In this document: positions 1 to 11,198 of the stretch, piece after piece | Layout: each line of letters begins with the position of its first letter | Numbering within the stretch: position 1 is the first letter of the stretch | NCBI RefSeq assembly: GCF_037325665.1 | Contig: NC_090253.1 | Coordinates: 44,243,944 to 44,307,943, forward strand | From: Littorina saxatilis | Taxonomy: Eukaryota; Mollusca; Gastropoda; Littorinimorpha; Littorinidae | Direction: 5' to 3' | DNA length: 64,000 bases | Translations under genes and position numbers: made by a program | The notes under the pieces: model-generated | What the model saw: only the letters and a program-made list of their open reading frames with translations | What the model was told of the DNA's origin: nothing | Databases searched by the model: none

Positions 1-337
1 GTGATAAAGAATACGATGCAATCACTTTTAAATCTGTTTGCAACAAATCGATTTCAATGACAACTTTAATGAGCAAACTCATTAATTAAATTTTAAGCCT
101 CCAAGCTGAAATGCAATACCAAAGTTTGGGCTTCGTCGAAGATTACTTGACCAAAATGTCAACCAATTTGGTTGAAAAATGAGAGCGTGACAGTGCCGCC
201 TCAACTTTCACGAAAAGCCGGGTATGACGTCATCAAAGACAGTTATCAAAAAAATGAAAAACACCTCTGGAGATACCATACTCAGGATCTCTCATGTCAA
301 GTTTCATGAAGATCGGTCCAGTAGTTTTCTCTGAATC

Positions 338-374
<37 letters not shown>

Positions 375-443
375 CACACCCTCGTCTCGATTCCCCCCTC
401 TACGTTAAAACATTTAGTCAAAACGTGACTAAATGTAAAAAGG
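1..443 (-). repeat. Interspersed repeat family B, 5' part, cut by window edge
   Basis: Read on the minus strand it begins with the hairpin TTTAGTCA...TGACTAAA (about 411-440), then an AC/TG microsatellite, then a segment found again at 9921, 28079 and 33059. The TGACGTCAT and CAACCAAATTGGTTG blocks are shared by all four copies. No coding capacity is seen. The family resembles short non-autonomous elements with a 5' hairpin and an internal microsatellite, but its class is not established. Confidence 0.75.
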
Positions 444-484
444 GTTGATCACAGATCAACAGGGCCAAAACATGTTGTAGAACA

Positions 485-510
485 TGGGGGGGGGGGGGGG
501 GGGGGGGGGA
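485..510. repeat. Poly-G tract
   Basis: An uninterrupted run of about 25 G. Such tracts are length-unstable and hard to assemble. Confidence 0.95.
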
Positions 511-834
511 TTAGTTGTCTGTGCGACTTTGAAAACGTAGAATGGAACTCCGCATAAAAGTACGATCCAACGTAAAATCAAACTAACTCCTTTATACCGT
601 AGTTTGTAATGTTTAGGCACGGTCATGAAAGAGGTTCCAATGGTGCAGCCATAGTCGTATTTTTTTAGTATGCATAAACACACACCTCATTCCCTAGATC
701 ATTGGTGACCCGAAGAAAGCAGTTAGAGCTGGGTTAAAGGCCATACCTATTCAGGAAAGCTTGAGCGCCATTGACAATTTTGGAGGTGCAATTTGGTAAC
801 ACCTCAGTTTTGGAGAAAAGGTAAATGCCCGACC

Positions 835-1220
835 TCTTCTTCTTCTTCTGCGTTCGTGGGCTGAAACTCCCACGTACACTCGTGTTTTTGCACGAGTGGA
901 ATTTTACGTGTATTACCGTTTTTACCCCGCCATTTAGGCAGCCATACGCCGCTTTCGGAGGAAGCATGCTGGGTATTTTTGTGTTTCTATAACCCACCGA
1001 ACTCTGACATGGATTACAGGATCTTTTCCGGGCGCACTTGGTCTTGTGCTTGTGTGTACACACGAAGGGGGATAAGCCACGAGCAGGTCTGCACATAAGT
1101 TGACCTGGGAGATCGGAAAAATCTCCACACTTAACCCACCAGGCGGCCGCAGCCGGGATTCGAACCCTCGACCTTCCGATTAAGAGGCCGACGTCTAATC
1201 ACCCCGCCACAGCGCCCGTC
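835..1220 (-). mobile_element. tRNA-derived SINE (family S2), full length, with 12-bp target duplication
   Basis: On the minus strand the tRNA-like head, with a B-box close to GGTTCGAATCCC, lies at about 1148-1216. The body and tail run down to 835. A perfect AAATGCCCGACC repeat flanks it at 823-834 and 1221-1232, as expected of LINE-machinery integration. The central part (AGCATGCTGGGTA, then a GGCGTATGGCTGCC-like block) recurs in the copy at 53460-53818 and in a fragment at 36402. The head is a SINE promoter, not a tRNA gene. Confidence 0.88.
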
Positions 1221-1726
1221 AAATGCCCGACCATTTTACCAATAGGCTCGAAACTTTGTAGAATGGTCCTGGACGAACTGAAGTTTATGCACAACAACTA
1301 TCAAAATATTTGTTAAACTCAAATGACTGAAAAAAATAACCCCTTCGTTGTAAAGTTTCACTTGCGCAATATGCGCAAATTTACTCAATGATATGAACGC
1401 ATTCATCGATGGGAAATGTCCTGATCCTGCCTGCAATTGCTGATTGAAGGCATTGATTGTCTAATCTTGATTAATGTATACTATGTCATTTGAATTACCC
1501 CAATCCACTCATATACAGAAAACTGAACGACTGAAACGGGAATCAAAGGTGGGAGCAGCAATGCAGCTATAATCACGGTATCATGGAAGAAAAGTGACTA
1601 AAAGGAGGAAGCTCCAATCCACACATGATCATAATAACATGTAACAAAATGTGACTCGGATGAAGCAGCCACCCAACTAATTTATAATCACAAATAATGA
1701 GCAATCTGCGCATAACATAAAAAAAA

Positions 1727-2094
1727 CGCGGGTTAGGGGGAAGAATTTACCCGATGCTCCCCAGCATGTCGTAAGAGGCGACTAACGGATTCTGTTTCTC
1801 CTTTTACCCTTGTTAAGTGTTTCTTGTATAGAATATAGTCAATGTTTGTACAGATTTTAGTCAAGCAGTATGTAAGAAATGTTAAGTCCTTTGTTCTGGA
1901 AACTTGCATTCTCCCAGTAAGGTAATATATTGTACTACGTTGCAAGCCCCTGGAGCAATTTTTTGATTGGTGCTTTTGTGAACAAGAAACAATTAACAAG
2001 TGGCTCTATCCCATCCCCCTCCCCCCCCTTTCCCCGTCGCGATATAACCTTCGTGGTTGAAAACGATGTTAAACACCAAATAAAGAAAAGAAAC
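1727..2094 (+). mobile_element. Retroposon family R, 5'-shortened copy
   Basis: Shares CATGTCGTAAGAGGCGAC, AAGCCCCTGGAGCAATTTT and the tail CACCAAATAAAGAAA with copies at 55059, 55911 and 59677. It ends in an A-rich tail. No ORF is conserved. It is SINE-like in size, but I see no clear Pol III promoter. Confidence 0.8.
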
Positions 2095-3160
2095 ATTAGA
2101 TAAAACCATCAGTTATGTCATAGCATAAAACAGCTCACTGCTTCCATGAATTGTTCTGAGCCTTGCAATGATAAGTAAAGCAATGAGAGCAGATCTGAAG
2201 CAGTGCACTTTCGATCATTGGCCAGCTGAAATATATTGCAATCTTGATGCAAATTACCATGTCATTTTCTTGGTGATATGGTCATCACTGCAGGCAGTAA
2301 AAGATCACTGAAGTTATTAGTCGAACAAATAATAAACAGACGAATAAAGATTGAAAAATGTCAAATGCAATGGGGCAGGATCTCCCTGTTGAAGAACTTT
2401 GAGCAAAAGACCACAAATAAGCTAACAAAGAATACTGTTGGAATGAAAGAAGATTAACAGAGTGACAGGAAAGTACGAAATGTCACATGCACTGCAAGAT
2501 CTCCCTGTTGAGAAAAAGATACCCATTTTATTGCAAAGAAGACATACAGAGTAACATGTATATGAACAGAGTGCGAAGAATTCAAACAAAGAAGACCCGA
2601 CATTTTTAAAATTATGTCAAATGCAGAGTGGCGGAAAATGTGTTTCGTGAGGAACTTAGAGCACACAAAAACACAACTATTTGCAAAGTGTAAAAACAAC
2701 ATGAAGAGAGTGAGAAGAACGAGTAACAATTAAAAACATTGCAAGAAATAACAAAATGTCATATGCAGTGACGATTCTGCTGCGGAACTTTTAGTTTTAG
2801 TAACAAGGTACGAAGTTCCTGTAAATAGTTAACACGGTGTTCAAACAACATGAACAAAATGAGAAAAAGAGCAAAATAAATGCAATGGTGACAGTTCTTC
2901 GCGTTCAGAAATGTTCAGTATGTCGGTGACCAAAACAAGGAATTCTTGTGAAACCTAGACATATTGCATAACACCAGCGGCGGAGCACGCAAGAATAACT
3001 GTTCGATATGAAGACTCGACAGAGTAAACCCTATCATTATCTCCAGAGCGCTTCCAGTAGAGGCTGCCTGCGCTCGTTCACCGATACAACAAGGTACCAA
3101 ATGTCGGTGTCTAACAATCCCTCTCAGCGGAAGAGCCCGAGACATTCAGCTACGGAACGC
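2095..3160. repeat. Degenerate satellite-like array, otherwise no gene seen
   Basis: Between about 2340 and 2990 the motif AATGTCANATGCA, followed by GATCTCCCTGTTGAG or a decayed form of it, returns near 2358, 2478, 2611, 2755 and (weakest) 2875. The spacing is about 120-145 bases. This fits an old, strongly diverged tandem repeat. No coding sequence is apparent. Confidence 0.5.
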
Positions 3161-3166
3161 GGATCG

Positions 3167-3390
3167 TATCAACTGATGCAGGAAATTGATGCATCCAAAA
3201 CCAAGAATTTGATGCATCGTTTGGATGCATCAGAATTCTCGGGTTTTCCCGGAAATTGCCGAGCAAAAAGCAAAATTTGAACCGGAATACGAAACGAAAC
3301 GAACTATTTCTATCAACTGATGCAGGAAATTGATGCATCCAAAACCACGAATTTGATGCATCGTTTGGATGCATCAGAATTTTCGGGTTC
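3167..3390. repeat. Near-identical direct duplication with GATGCATC motifs
   Basis: A segment of about 79 bp at 3167-3245 is repeated at 3311-3389, 144 bp downstream, with very few differences. Each copy holds three GATGCATC palindromes. The 65 bp between the copies is unique. Confidence 0.85.
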
Positions 3391-3697
3391 TGTCAACTCT
3401 CAACAACTGAGGGTTAACACTAAGACAGACATACACTTTGCATTTAAAAAAAACCCACTTACCGTTCAAGGGCTTCTTGTGTGCAAGATCCCGATCGCAA
3501 AACATTTGCACAATAAGAAAAGGTTCGCCGAACACCAGTCAAAAACGATTCTTCTTCGGCCATGTTGAAAACGTCGGAAAACGAAAGTTTGAGTCGAAGG
3601 TCAAGGGCGTCAAAACTTCGTGTGCACAAAAGACAAACCACACAAAAAAAAGCCTTAAAATGCTGAATGCCGTGACTTTGACTTGTTCCCTAGTTAA

Positions 3698-3836
3698 TGG
3701 TTCCTTTCTTTCTTTATTTGGTGTTTAATGTCGTTTTCGACCACAAAGGTTATATCGCGACGGGGAAAGGGGGGGGGGGGGGAAGGGATAGAGCCACTTG
3801 TCAATTGTTTCTTGTGCATAAAAGGGGTCCCCGGCG
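3698..3836 (-). mobile_element. Retroposon family R, 3'-end fragment
   Basis: The minus strand reads the family's 3' tail (ACTTGTC, GATAGAGCC, GTCGCGATATAACC and the AATAAAGAAAG end). Only the last ~140 bp remain, with a G-tract inside. Confidence 0.75.
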
Positions 3837-4320
3837 CAGCCGGGTATTCGGCTCGACTTCTTCCCGGCGAAGCGGGTATTCATCTAGTACATACATACAT
3901 ACCGGCGCACCGTACGAAGGAAGGGAGATAAACGCGCAAAACACTGGAGAAGATAAGGCGGGACAGTGACCTTCTAAAAATAATAACGGGAATATGGATT
4001 GAGCGTTGTGTTCTAAAAATAGTAACGGGAATATGGATTGACGCCACACGAAGGAAGGGAGATAAACGCAAAACACTGGAGAAGATAAGGAAGAGTTACT
4101 GGGAATGGATCTGGAAAGATGAACAGAAAAACCAAAATCGGTTCAGCGCTGCGCACTGAGAACACGTGTTGAAAATTCTCATCGACCAGGTTGTGTCCGG
4201 GGTATACCTGAATATGCCCACCAAATTTGAAGCAGATCCATCGAGAACTTTGGCCGTGCATCGCAAACACACACACACACACACACACACAGACACAAGT
4301 CGTATATATATATATATAGA
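3837..4320 (+). repeat. Unclassified repeat with internal duplications and an AC/TA microsatellite
   Basis: The block GAAGGAAGGGAGATAAACGC...GAAGATAAGG occurs at about 3915 and 4050. The block TTCTAAAAATA..TAACGGGAATATGGATTGA occurs at about 3973 and 4011. The unit ends in (AC)n at 4267-4292 and (TA)n at 4302-4318. The phrase about residues 4195-4260 (ACCAAATTTGAAGCAGATCC) resembles the pre-microsatellite part of family B in layout but not in sequence. Confidence 0.5.
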
Positions 4321-5034
4321 TGAAAGTCGCTTGTTCATTTCAATGCTTGTTACTCTCTCAGGTGCCAGGAGACTAGTTCCGCACAACTCTCACTGACTCT
4401 ATTGCACATGTCGTATGCATTTAGAGCGCTCACGTCCATGTGTTTCCGACTCAGACTCTAATTCGGGCTCGACAATCTACGACGCAGGTAGTCTGCTCAG
4501 TATTTCCTGCTCCCTCGTCCAGGTAATGCAATCTGATGGAATTGCGTTTATGATTTGTTTTTTGTTTTTTTGCGGAGTCTCACAAATGTAACCTTTAAGA
4601 CTCGACAGCAATAGGAATGTTCGCATAGTCTCTAGTCATCAACGGTCCTTTTCAGTATGCTTATCGTGCACATAGAATTGAGAACGACGCAAAAAGCATC
4701 CGTTTTGACTGAGTTCACTCCCCTTCCTCCCATCGCTCCCCTCCCTCATTCCCTTAGTGCGGAAAGGCTACACATTATAACCTTCAAGGATCAACTTCAG
4801 AGGAGGCTATTTGGCATGCTCCCACCCATGCGCAATTTGCGTCGTTCTTGGTTCCACGTGCACCCGTTTTGAGTTGTCCCCCCCCCTCCCTACCCCTCCC
4901 CCTGCTCCTTCACCCTCACTACAAAGGCTACAAATGTAACCTTCAGGCATCAATAGCGGATAAGACTTTCGCATTCTTCTCATGCCCGGCAGGTGCAATT
5001 GTCTCGCTATGTATCACAGGTGTATCTTACTTTT
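4321..5034. other. No gene recognised
   Basis: CT-rich, unremarkable sequence. Two short similar stretches (ATAACCTTCAAGGATCAAC and GTAACCTTCAGGCATCAA) hint at an old duplication. No supported ORF. Confidence 0.5.
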
Positions 5035-5361
5035 GGTGATGGGGTCTATGTCGACCAAAAGAGTGGGATTCCCTGTAGGTGGAGTTCCTGTAGGTGGATT
5101 CCCTGTATACAGGGAATACCACAGGGTGTAGTTCCTGTAGAGTTTCGCTGATATCGCTGAAAGTCACGTGAGGCTTAGCGACAGCGGTAGAATTTGATGT
5201 GTTTCGATCTTTTTTTGATATTTCGTAGAAATTCGAGTATGGTTTGCAAGTTTTATTGAAAAACTCAACCCTGTGGGATTCTATGTATACAGGGAATCCC
5301 CCATACAGGAACTCCACATACAGGGAATCCCACTCTTTTGGTCGACATAGACCCCATCAGC
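5035..5361. mobile_element. Long-TIR MITE, probably Mutator-like (327 bp, 9-bp duplication)
   Basis: Terminal inverted repeats of about 97 bp lie at 5035-5131 and 5264-5361. The outer 58 bp differ at only two positions. The left end begins GGTGATGGGGTCTATG and the right end is its complement. CTTACTTTT flanks both sides (5026-5034, 5362-5370). A 9-bp duplication with long TIRs is typical of MULEs; read as 8 bp it would fit hAT. Palindromes such as CCCTGTATACAGGG are nested within the arms. No transposase is inside. Confidence 0.88.
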
Positions 5362-5448
5362 CTTACTTTTGAATCGCCCTTTTCCTTCTCCACCACCCTC
5401 CTCCCCCTCTCCACCATCACCGAACTTGTCACCCTTTACCATTCCGAC

Positions 5449-5645
5449 TCCGCCTGGCGTCTGGCATTATGGAGTTAGTGCTAGGACTGGTTGGTCCGGT
5501 GTCAGAATAATGTGACTGGGTGAGACATGAAGCCTGTGCTGCGACTTCTGTCTTGTGTGTGGCGCACGTTATATGTCAAAGCAGCACCGCCCTGATATGG
5601 CCCTTCGTGGTCGGCTGGGCGTTAAGCAAACAAACAAACAAACAA
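5449..5645 (+). mobile_element. SINE family S1, 5'-truncated, with 11-bp target duplication
   Basis: Starts inside the family body (TCCGCCTGGCGTCTGGC) and ends with (AAAC)n. ACCATTCCGAC is present at 5438-5448 and 5646-5656, so this was inserted as a 5'-truncated copy by reverse transcription. Full-length relatives are at 25796-26116 and 62170-62473. Confidence 0.9.
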
Positions 5646-5886
5646 ACCATTCCGACCTACTTGCTGATGGTGCCAAAGAACACGAAACACGTCGAGTTTC
5701 GCAAAGGGGAGTGACAGCACTCGCTGTTTTCTTTCCCTTCCTGATTCTCTTCCAATATGCATTTGTGTCGGAAAAATGTGCATGGATGCCAGCATTTTAT
5801 CCGCACTCTCTCAGTCTGTGTGTCTGTTCTCTCTCTCTCTCTGATGGCATACTGCACCAAAATTAAAGACGACAAAGGTTATTCTG

Positions 5887-6114
5887 AAGGAACGCTTCAG
5901 AGTTGCTAATATCTTCGTGGTAAGATTCGCATACAATCAGTTTGCTACCCGCATAAAGGCCGATTTATTCCGTCTTCGGGGGTCTGCACTGATGAGTTTG
6001 AAGGAACGCTGCATTATTGCTAATGTCTTCGTGGTAAAATGCGCATACATGCGGTTTGCTGCCCGCATGAAGGCCGATGTATTCCGTCTTCGGGGGACTG
6101 CACTGATGAGTTTG
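5887..6114 (+). repeat. Two-copy tandem duplication (114-bp unit)
   Basis: Units 5887-6000 and 6001-6114 share AAGGAACGCT, TGCTAAT.TCTTCGTGGTAA, CCCGCAT.AAGGCCGAT and TTCCGTCTTCGGGGG. An 84-codon open frame (5917-6171) runs through both because 114 is divisible by three. Nothing else supports coding. Confidence 0.8.
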
Positions 6115-6870
6115 GCTTATCCGTTTTCCTTACCTTTAATTGGTGAGGAGCCTCTCCTGCCCTCGTTTTGACCGGAGATGCCTGCTCGGTTTTGATTCCA
6201 TATAGTCTTGCCGATTTTTGCAAAGTAATTACGGCTACGACGATTGGCACCAAAATGCTCTAAATATGACCTTAATAAATACAATATGACAGAAATCACA
6301 ATTGATGTTTGCTGTTATTACTGATGATCAGCAATAACACTGTTGGACTATCTTGAAATACAATTGCATTTAAGATTTTTTGAACAAGTTTGCCGCCAGC
6401 AAGACGAGCATTTTTCTGTGTATATGTCACTTAGTCTCTGAACGTTCAGCTAAAAACAGATAGACGGCTAACGTTCCAAAATTCAGTGTCAAAAAACAAC
6501 AATTGTAGGTGATTGGAACGTTTCATTACCATAAAATCCCTAGCAAACGCCCAGTATCTAGCAAACGCCCAGTATCTAGCAACCCAGTATCTAGCAAACG
6601 CCCAGTATCTAGCAAACGCCCAACCCCCCCCCCCTTTTTGGCCAAAAGTTGTGCAGAGGGGTCACTACTGCCATCCTCTGACAAAACACAGTAAGTCCAA
6701 AAATCACGTTTCGAGAAAAACGCGGTTTTCTGTTCTCAGCTCTATATTTCAAACAAAAGCATTCTCGCTGGACATTTTACTGCAATAAAGCGTCGGGATG
6801 ATTTCTGAATTTATAGCTTTAGTCTATTTCAAAAATAGTGGTAAGATTAAAGAATTATGAGCCAATTAGT

Positions 6871-7085
6871 GGACTTACTGTTTTCTGCCAAGTTTTTCTT
6901 TGAACTCGGGCTTGTTAAAAACAACGGCAGAACACAGTAAGGGACGTTACTGTCTTCTGCCGGAGTTTTCTTTGAACTCGAGTTTGTTAAAAACAACGGC
7001 AGAACACAGTAAGGGAAGTTGCTGTGTTTTGGCGATGTTTTCTTGTTTCTTAATGCTTGTCACAAGTTAAGATAGTGACCGATCA
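6871..7085 (+). repeat. Tandem repeat, ~71-bp unit, two copies plus a partial third
   Basis: Units start near 6871, 6942 and 7014. Each contains TTCTTTGAACTCG.G.TTGTTAAAAACAACGG and CAGAACACAGTAAGG. A related phrase, AAACACAGTAAG, already appears at 6684. Confidence 0.75.
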
Positions 7086-7769
7086 GTTCTTGCTGAGTTC
7101 TGCTTTATTAATTGTATGCGAGAAATTCATTTCTGACCGAGTAACCTTTAAGGAAGATTTATAGCAATATCAAGATCTCCTAGCGGATAAAATTGAGCTC
7201 CAACTTCAAGAAGAACAGGTTCTGGTGGCCTTAACGACTCACAGGCAACAACATTCATTTTGACTGGTTGTCAAAGCGAAAACCGTTGTGATTCTGGTTT
7301 CGGTGTACGCGGTTGAAACCTTGTCGTAACTGAAACTCGCAGTTGCTATGGGGAAGAAATAAACACAGTGGTGCCAAACCTGATCTTACCTGATCCCGAA
7401 CATGATGGTGCAGTGACCCAAACCTTATGCGTGTAACATAACGCCGCCTTTATCTATACACTTTGTCAACCCTACGCCGTTTGATATGTTTTCGTAGGCA
7501 GAGGGACTTTGCTCTTTCTTTATTAACAAAAACATAGTTTGTTGTTGTTGTTGATATCTCGTCATGTCTCAAACACTAAATTTTCAGAAACCAGTTTTGA
7601 TTATTATTAATGTTTTCCTTATCAGAAGTTTTGTTTTTGGAGAAATGCTTGTTGGAATCTGCTATTGGTTGCATTCACTACTTGCCGTTTTAAATCATAA
7701 GCAAGCCAGTAATGTTTCTACGGAGCCAATCATATGTTTGTTTGTTTTTAAACATGCCGGTCTCATTAA
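7086..7769. other. No gene recognised
   Basis: AT-rich sequence with only short open frames. No domain, splice or RNA signal I can support. Confidence 0.5.
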
Positions 7770-8020
7770 GTGACCCTCCACCACGAAATGAGTCGCATGT
7801 CACCTCGCGCGGTTCTGCGCTAGGCTTAATATAAGTCCGGGGAGTGTCTGGTAACAGTGTGAGGGTCACCTTAGTCACAGGCTTATAACTCAAACAGTTT
7901 TCGCTCTTTTCTAAAACGGTTTTCACCACTGGATAGAGCATAAAAAACTCTTTAGGAAAATGTACAAATATGAAAATCATGCAAAGGTGACATGCGACTC
8001 ATCCCGTGGTGGAGGATCAC
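7770..8020 (-). mobile_element. MITE with GTGACCCTCCACCACG ends (251 bp)
   Basis: Both ends read GTGACCCTCCACCACG inward, allowing a change at the right end, followed by GACTCGCATGTCACCT-like sequence. A second copy of exactly the same length lies at 15258-15508 in the opposite orientation. No transposase inside. Confidence 0.85.
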
Positions 8021-9920
8021 ACTTTTGGGGGTACCTCATTTCTTGCTTTTTTTTAAATGCTGGTGGCATTTAAGCACAGATTTACAAACGAAATTGTATC
8101 GACGTCGAAGTTATGTGACGATAGATATGCCCCCAAAAGGGGGAAACATGACGCACATTTGAGGCTATCTTTTGTTACCTCGAATGGTAGTCAATTACGA
8201 CAGTAAATTGCAACAACAAAAACTCCAACCACACAACCAGAAACAACGGTTCTGCGTGGCATGTCTGACCCACATCGAGTTACCCTTTTTTTTAGCTATC
8301 AATCTGCATGTACCAACATTTGTGTTGTTTCAACATGGGATACTGGGTTGAGGTGCACGAGAAAGTTACCACCCAAGGTTTGTTCTCTCCCGTTTGGGTG
8401 GAACCCACTTTCGGTTCGTGCAGCTCACCCTTGGTGTCGACAACTTGGCCCCAGTTTTACTGGGGCCACGTATCACACACATGTGTATACATAACCCATT
8501 TCTCAGTTCATGTATTGCTTCTTAGAATCAAGAAATAAAGATGGCAAGTTTATGTCGTAAGCGGTCGACGGAACGGAAGTTATCATCTTTTCAAATCTGG
8601 TACCAAATCAATTACATTTACATGTTTATTTGTCACGATCGTTACAGGCCACAAACAAAAACATTAACATGGCATTTTCTGGAGCGTTTCTGAAGTTACA
8701 CTCTTGAAACTTCACATGACTTTTACGCAAGTCTGGTACGTTAACCTTATCAACTTTCAACGCCACGGCGGAGTCGAGTTGAGGTAAACAAAACTAAATG
8801 GAAAATGATCAGTTTCTAACAGAAATTCCGAGCTACATGTGTGAAAGTTTTAACACAAATTACATTTAGAATAATCTGTGAGATTGACAATTTCCACAGC
8901 AAGAACGACATTCTAAAAACAAAAATGTGTGAATTTCCTGACACTCAAATAAGACCAGAAGCGCACGTACGTTTACGGTAAAATACAGTCTTGACATTCC
9001 TATTAATTTTCTTCTTTTCGTTTTTCAGTGTGATTAATTCCTCTCATCTGTGACGCTAATTCTCTTCATATTAGTCAATAAACTTACATTTAGCGTAAAC
9101 AGGTATTCATTTTTGTAATAGCTGTGTATTTAAAGGGATACCTTGCCTTCGATGTAATTCAGTTTTGGACATTTGACATCTAAATGCAGTTATACCATTC
9201 AAAATCCTAGATATATGTGTTGTGGTTTGATGGGTTTATCCAGGAAGGGGTGCATCTTTTACAAGTCTACGGGACAATCGTTGGACCAAACATTCAACGC
9301 ACTTGTAATGGTTTACAAACAAACGCTCCATGAATATGCTAATTAATGAATATCAGATTCTTGACTGCTTCTGGTATCTTTTTTTCCGACGCTATCTGGC
9401 CTAGCAGAAACAAAAATCTCGTTTGATATCAAATATAACATCTAGCAAATGCGGGCAAATGTCACTACTGTCAGGGGAAATAAAGTAGGACGGATAAAGT
9501 GATGGAGGGTACATGGAGTATTTAAAAGTTACACTTTAGAAAATGATTTTTGTTTTAATAGTTGTCTTCAACGTTTTGTCGCGAAACGTACGATCTGTCT
9601 TCTCTGTTTTAGATTTTTGTTTATGTAGAATTTCTCTTTATGTGTGTGGTCTTCCTGTTAAAATTATAGTGTACGAGGACATGTTTTCCAACTGCCTCGC
9701 CGGTTTGCCGAAGTTGCCCCAAAACGAAGTTTTGCGCTTAAGATCATTGTGCTTTTCACAACTTTGTGGAGTGATCGAGTAAAGTCATATCGCGTGCGAA
9801 AACGTGATTAACCCGTCTACCCCGTCTCAACTTGCCCAGGCCGAGTGAGGGGAGTTGCATGCCTGAAGAACTGGGCGGGAAACGTGATAAGCAAACGCCC
9901 ACCCGGTTTTTATTTCTTTT
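8021..9920. other. No gene recognised
   Basis: About 1.9 kb of AT-rich sequence with no clear repeats. The open frames at 8261-8538 and 9543-9782 are short, have no recognisable domain and lack splice context. Confidence 0.5.
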
Positions 9921-10008
9921 TATATTTAGTCAAGTTTTGACTAAATATTTTAACATCGAGGGGGAATCGAAACGAGGGTCGTGGTGTATGTGCGTGTGTG
10001 TGTGTGTC

Positions 10009-10076
<68 letters not shown>

Positions 10077-10822
10077 GATTCAGACTAAACTACTGGACCG
10101 ATCTTTATGAAATTTGACATGAGAGTTCCTGGGTATGAAATCCCCGAACGTTTTTTTCATTTTTTTTTTATAAATGTCTTTGATGACGTCATATCCGGCT
10201 TTTCATGAAAGTTGAGGCGGCACTGTCACGCCCTCATTTTTCAACCAAATTGGTTGAAATTTTGGTCAAGTAATCTTCGACAAAGCCCGGACTTCGGTAT
10301 TGCATTTCAGCTTGGTGGCTTAAAAAATAATTAATGACTTTGGTCATTAAAAATCTGAAAATTGTAAAAAAAAAAGAAAATTTATAAAACGATCCCAATT
10401 TACGTTCATCTTATTCTCCATCATTTGCTGATTCCAAAAACATATAAATATGTTATATTCGGATTAAAAACAAGCTCTGAAAATTAAATATATAAAATTA
10501 TTATCAAAATTAAATTGTCGAAATCAATTCAAAAACACTTTCATCTTATTTCTTGTCGGTTCCTGATTCTAAAAACATATAGATATGATATGTTTGGATT
10601 AAAAACACGCTCAGAAAGTTAAAACAAAGAGAGGTACAGAAACGCATGCTATCCTTCTTAGCGCAACTACTACCCCGCTCTTCTTGTCAATTTCACTGCC
10701 TTTGCCATGAGCGGTGGACTGACGATGCTACGAGTATACGGTCTTGCTGCGTTGCATTGCGTTCAGTTTCATTCTGTGAGTTCGACAGCTACTTGACTAA
10801 ATGCCTTATGCGACTTGTTTTT
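9921..10822 (+). repeat. Interspersed repeat family B, complete copy (~0.9 kb)
   Basis: Starts with the TTTAGTCA..TGACTAAA hairpin, then (TG)n at 9988-10071. Blocks TGACGTCAT and CAACCAAATTGGTTG and two AAAAACATATA(A/G)ATATG repeats follow. The 3' arm ACTTGACTAAAT precedes the end CGACTTGTTTTT. The first 100 bp match the copy at 33059 almost base for base. Confidence 0.85.
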
Positions 10823-11198
10823 CTTGTGAAAATGTGATGGGGTGCAAATGGGTGTATACCTAGCAAACGCCCACCCCTTACTTTTACCCGAAATCTGTGC
10901 AGAGGGGGGGTGGGCGTTTGCTAGGGATTTTACGGTATTAACAAAACAAAACTTTACATTTGCAGTGCGTCGACTTGTAGGTCGATTAAGAAAACAGACA
11001 GACAAAAACTTCTGATACAAATAGGGAACTTATATCTCACAATCGTCGATGAATCTCGCTTGCAAGATTATAAGTTATAACTTTGTCAATCTGCTTATGA
11101 AATCAGCAAACACAGACTCCCACTTTGCCAAAAATTGCAGCCATGTTTTTTAATGTTGGCATGTATCAACATGAGTTGATGCTCTTCTCATGTGTGAA

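Larger units (their letters stand above)
6529..10935. mobile_element. Possible 4.4-kb TA-flanked DNA element with CCGTAAAATCCCTAGC-type ends
   Basis: The left end (CCATAAAATCCCTAGC at 6529, preceded by TA) and the right end (GCTAGGGATTTTACGG ending at 10935, followed by TA) are inverted copies. They match both ends of the 866-bp element at 58063-58928. Left subterminal GGCCAAAAGTTGTGCA and right subterminal AAATCTGTGCA are shared with that element too. The inside holds other repeats and no recognised transposase. It could instead be two unrelated end fragments. Confidence 0.4.
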
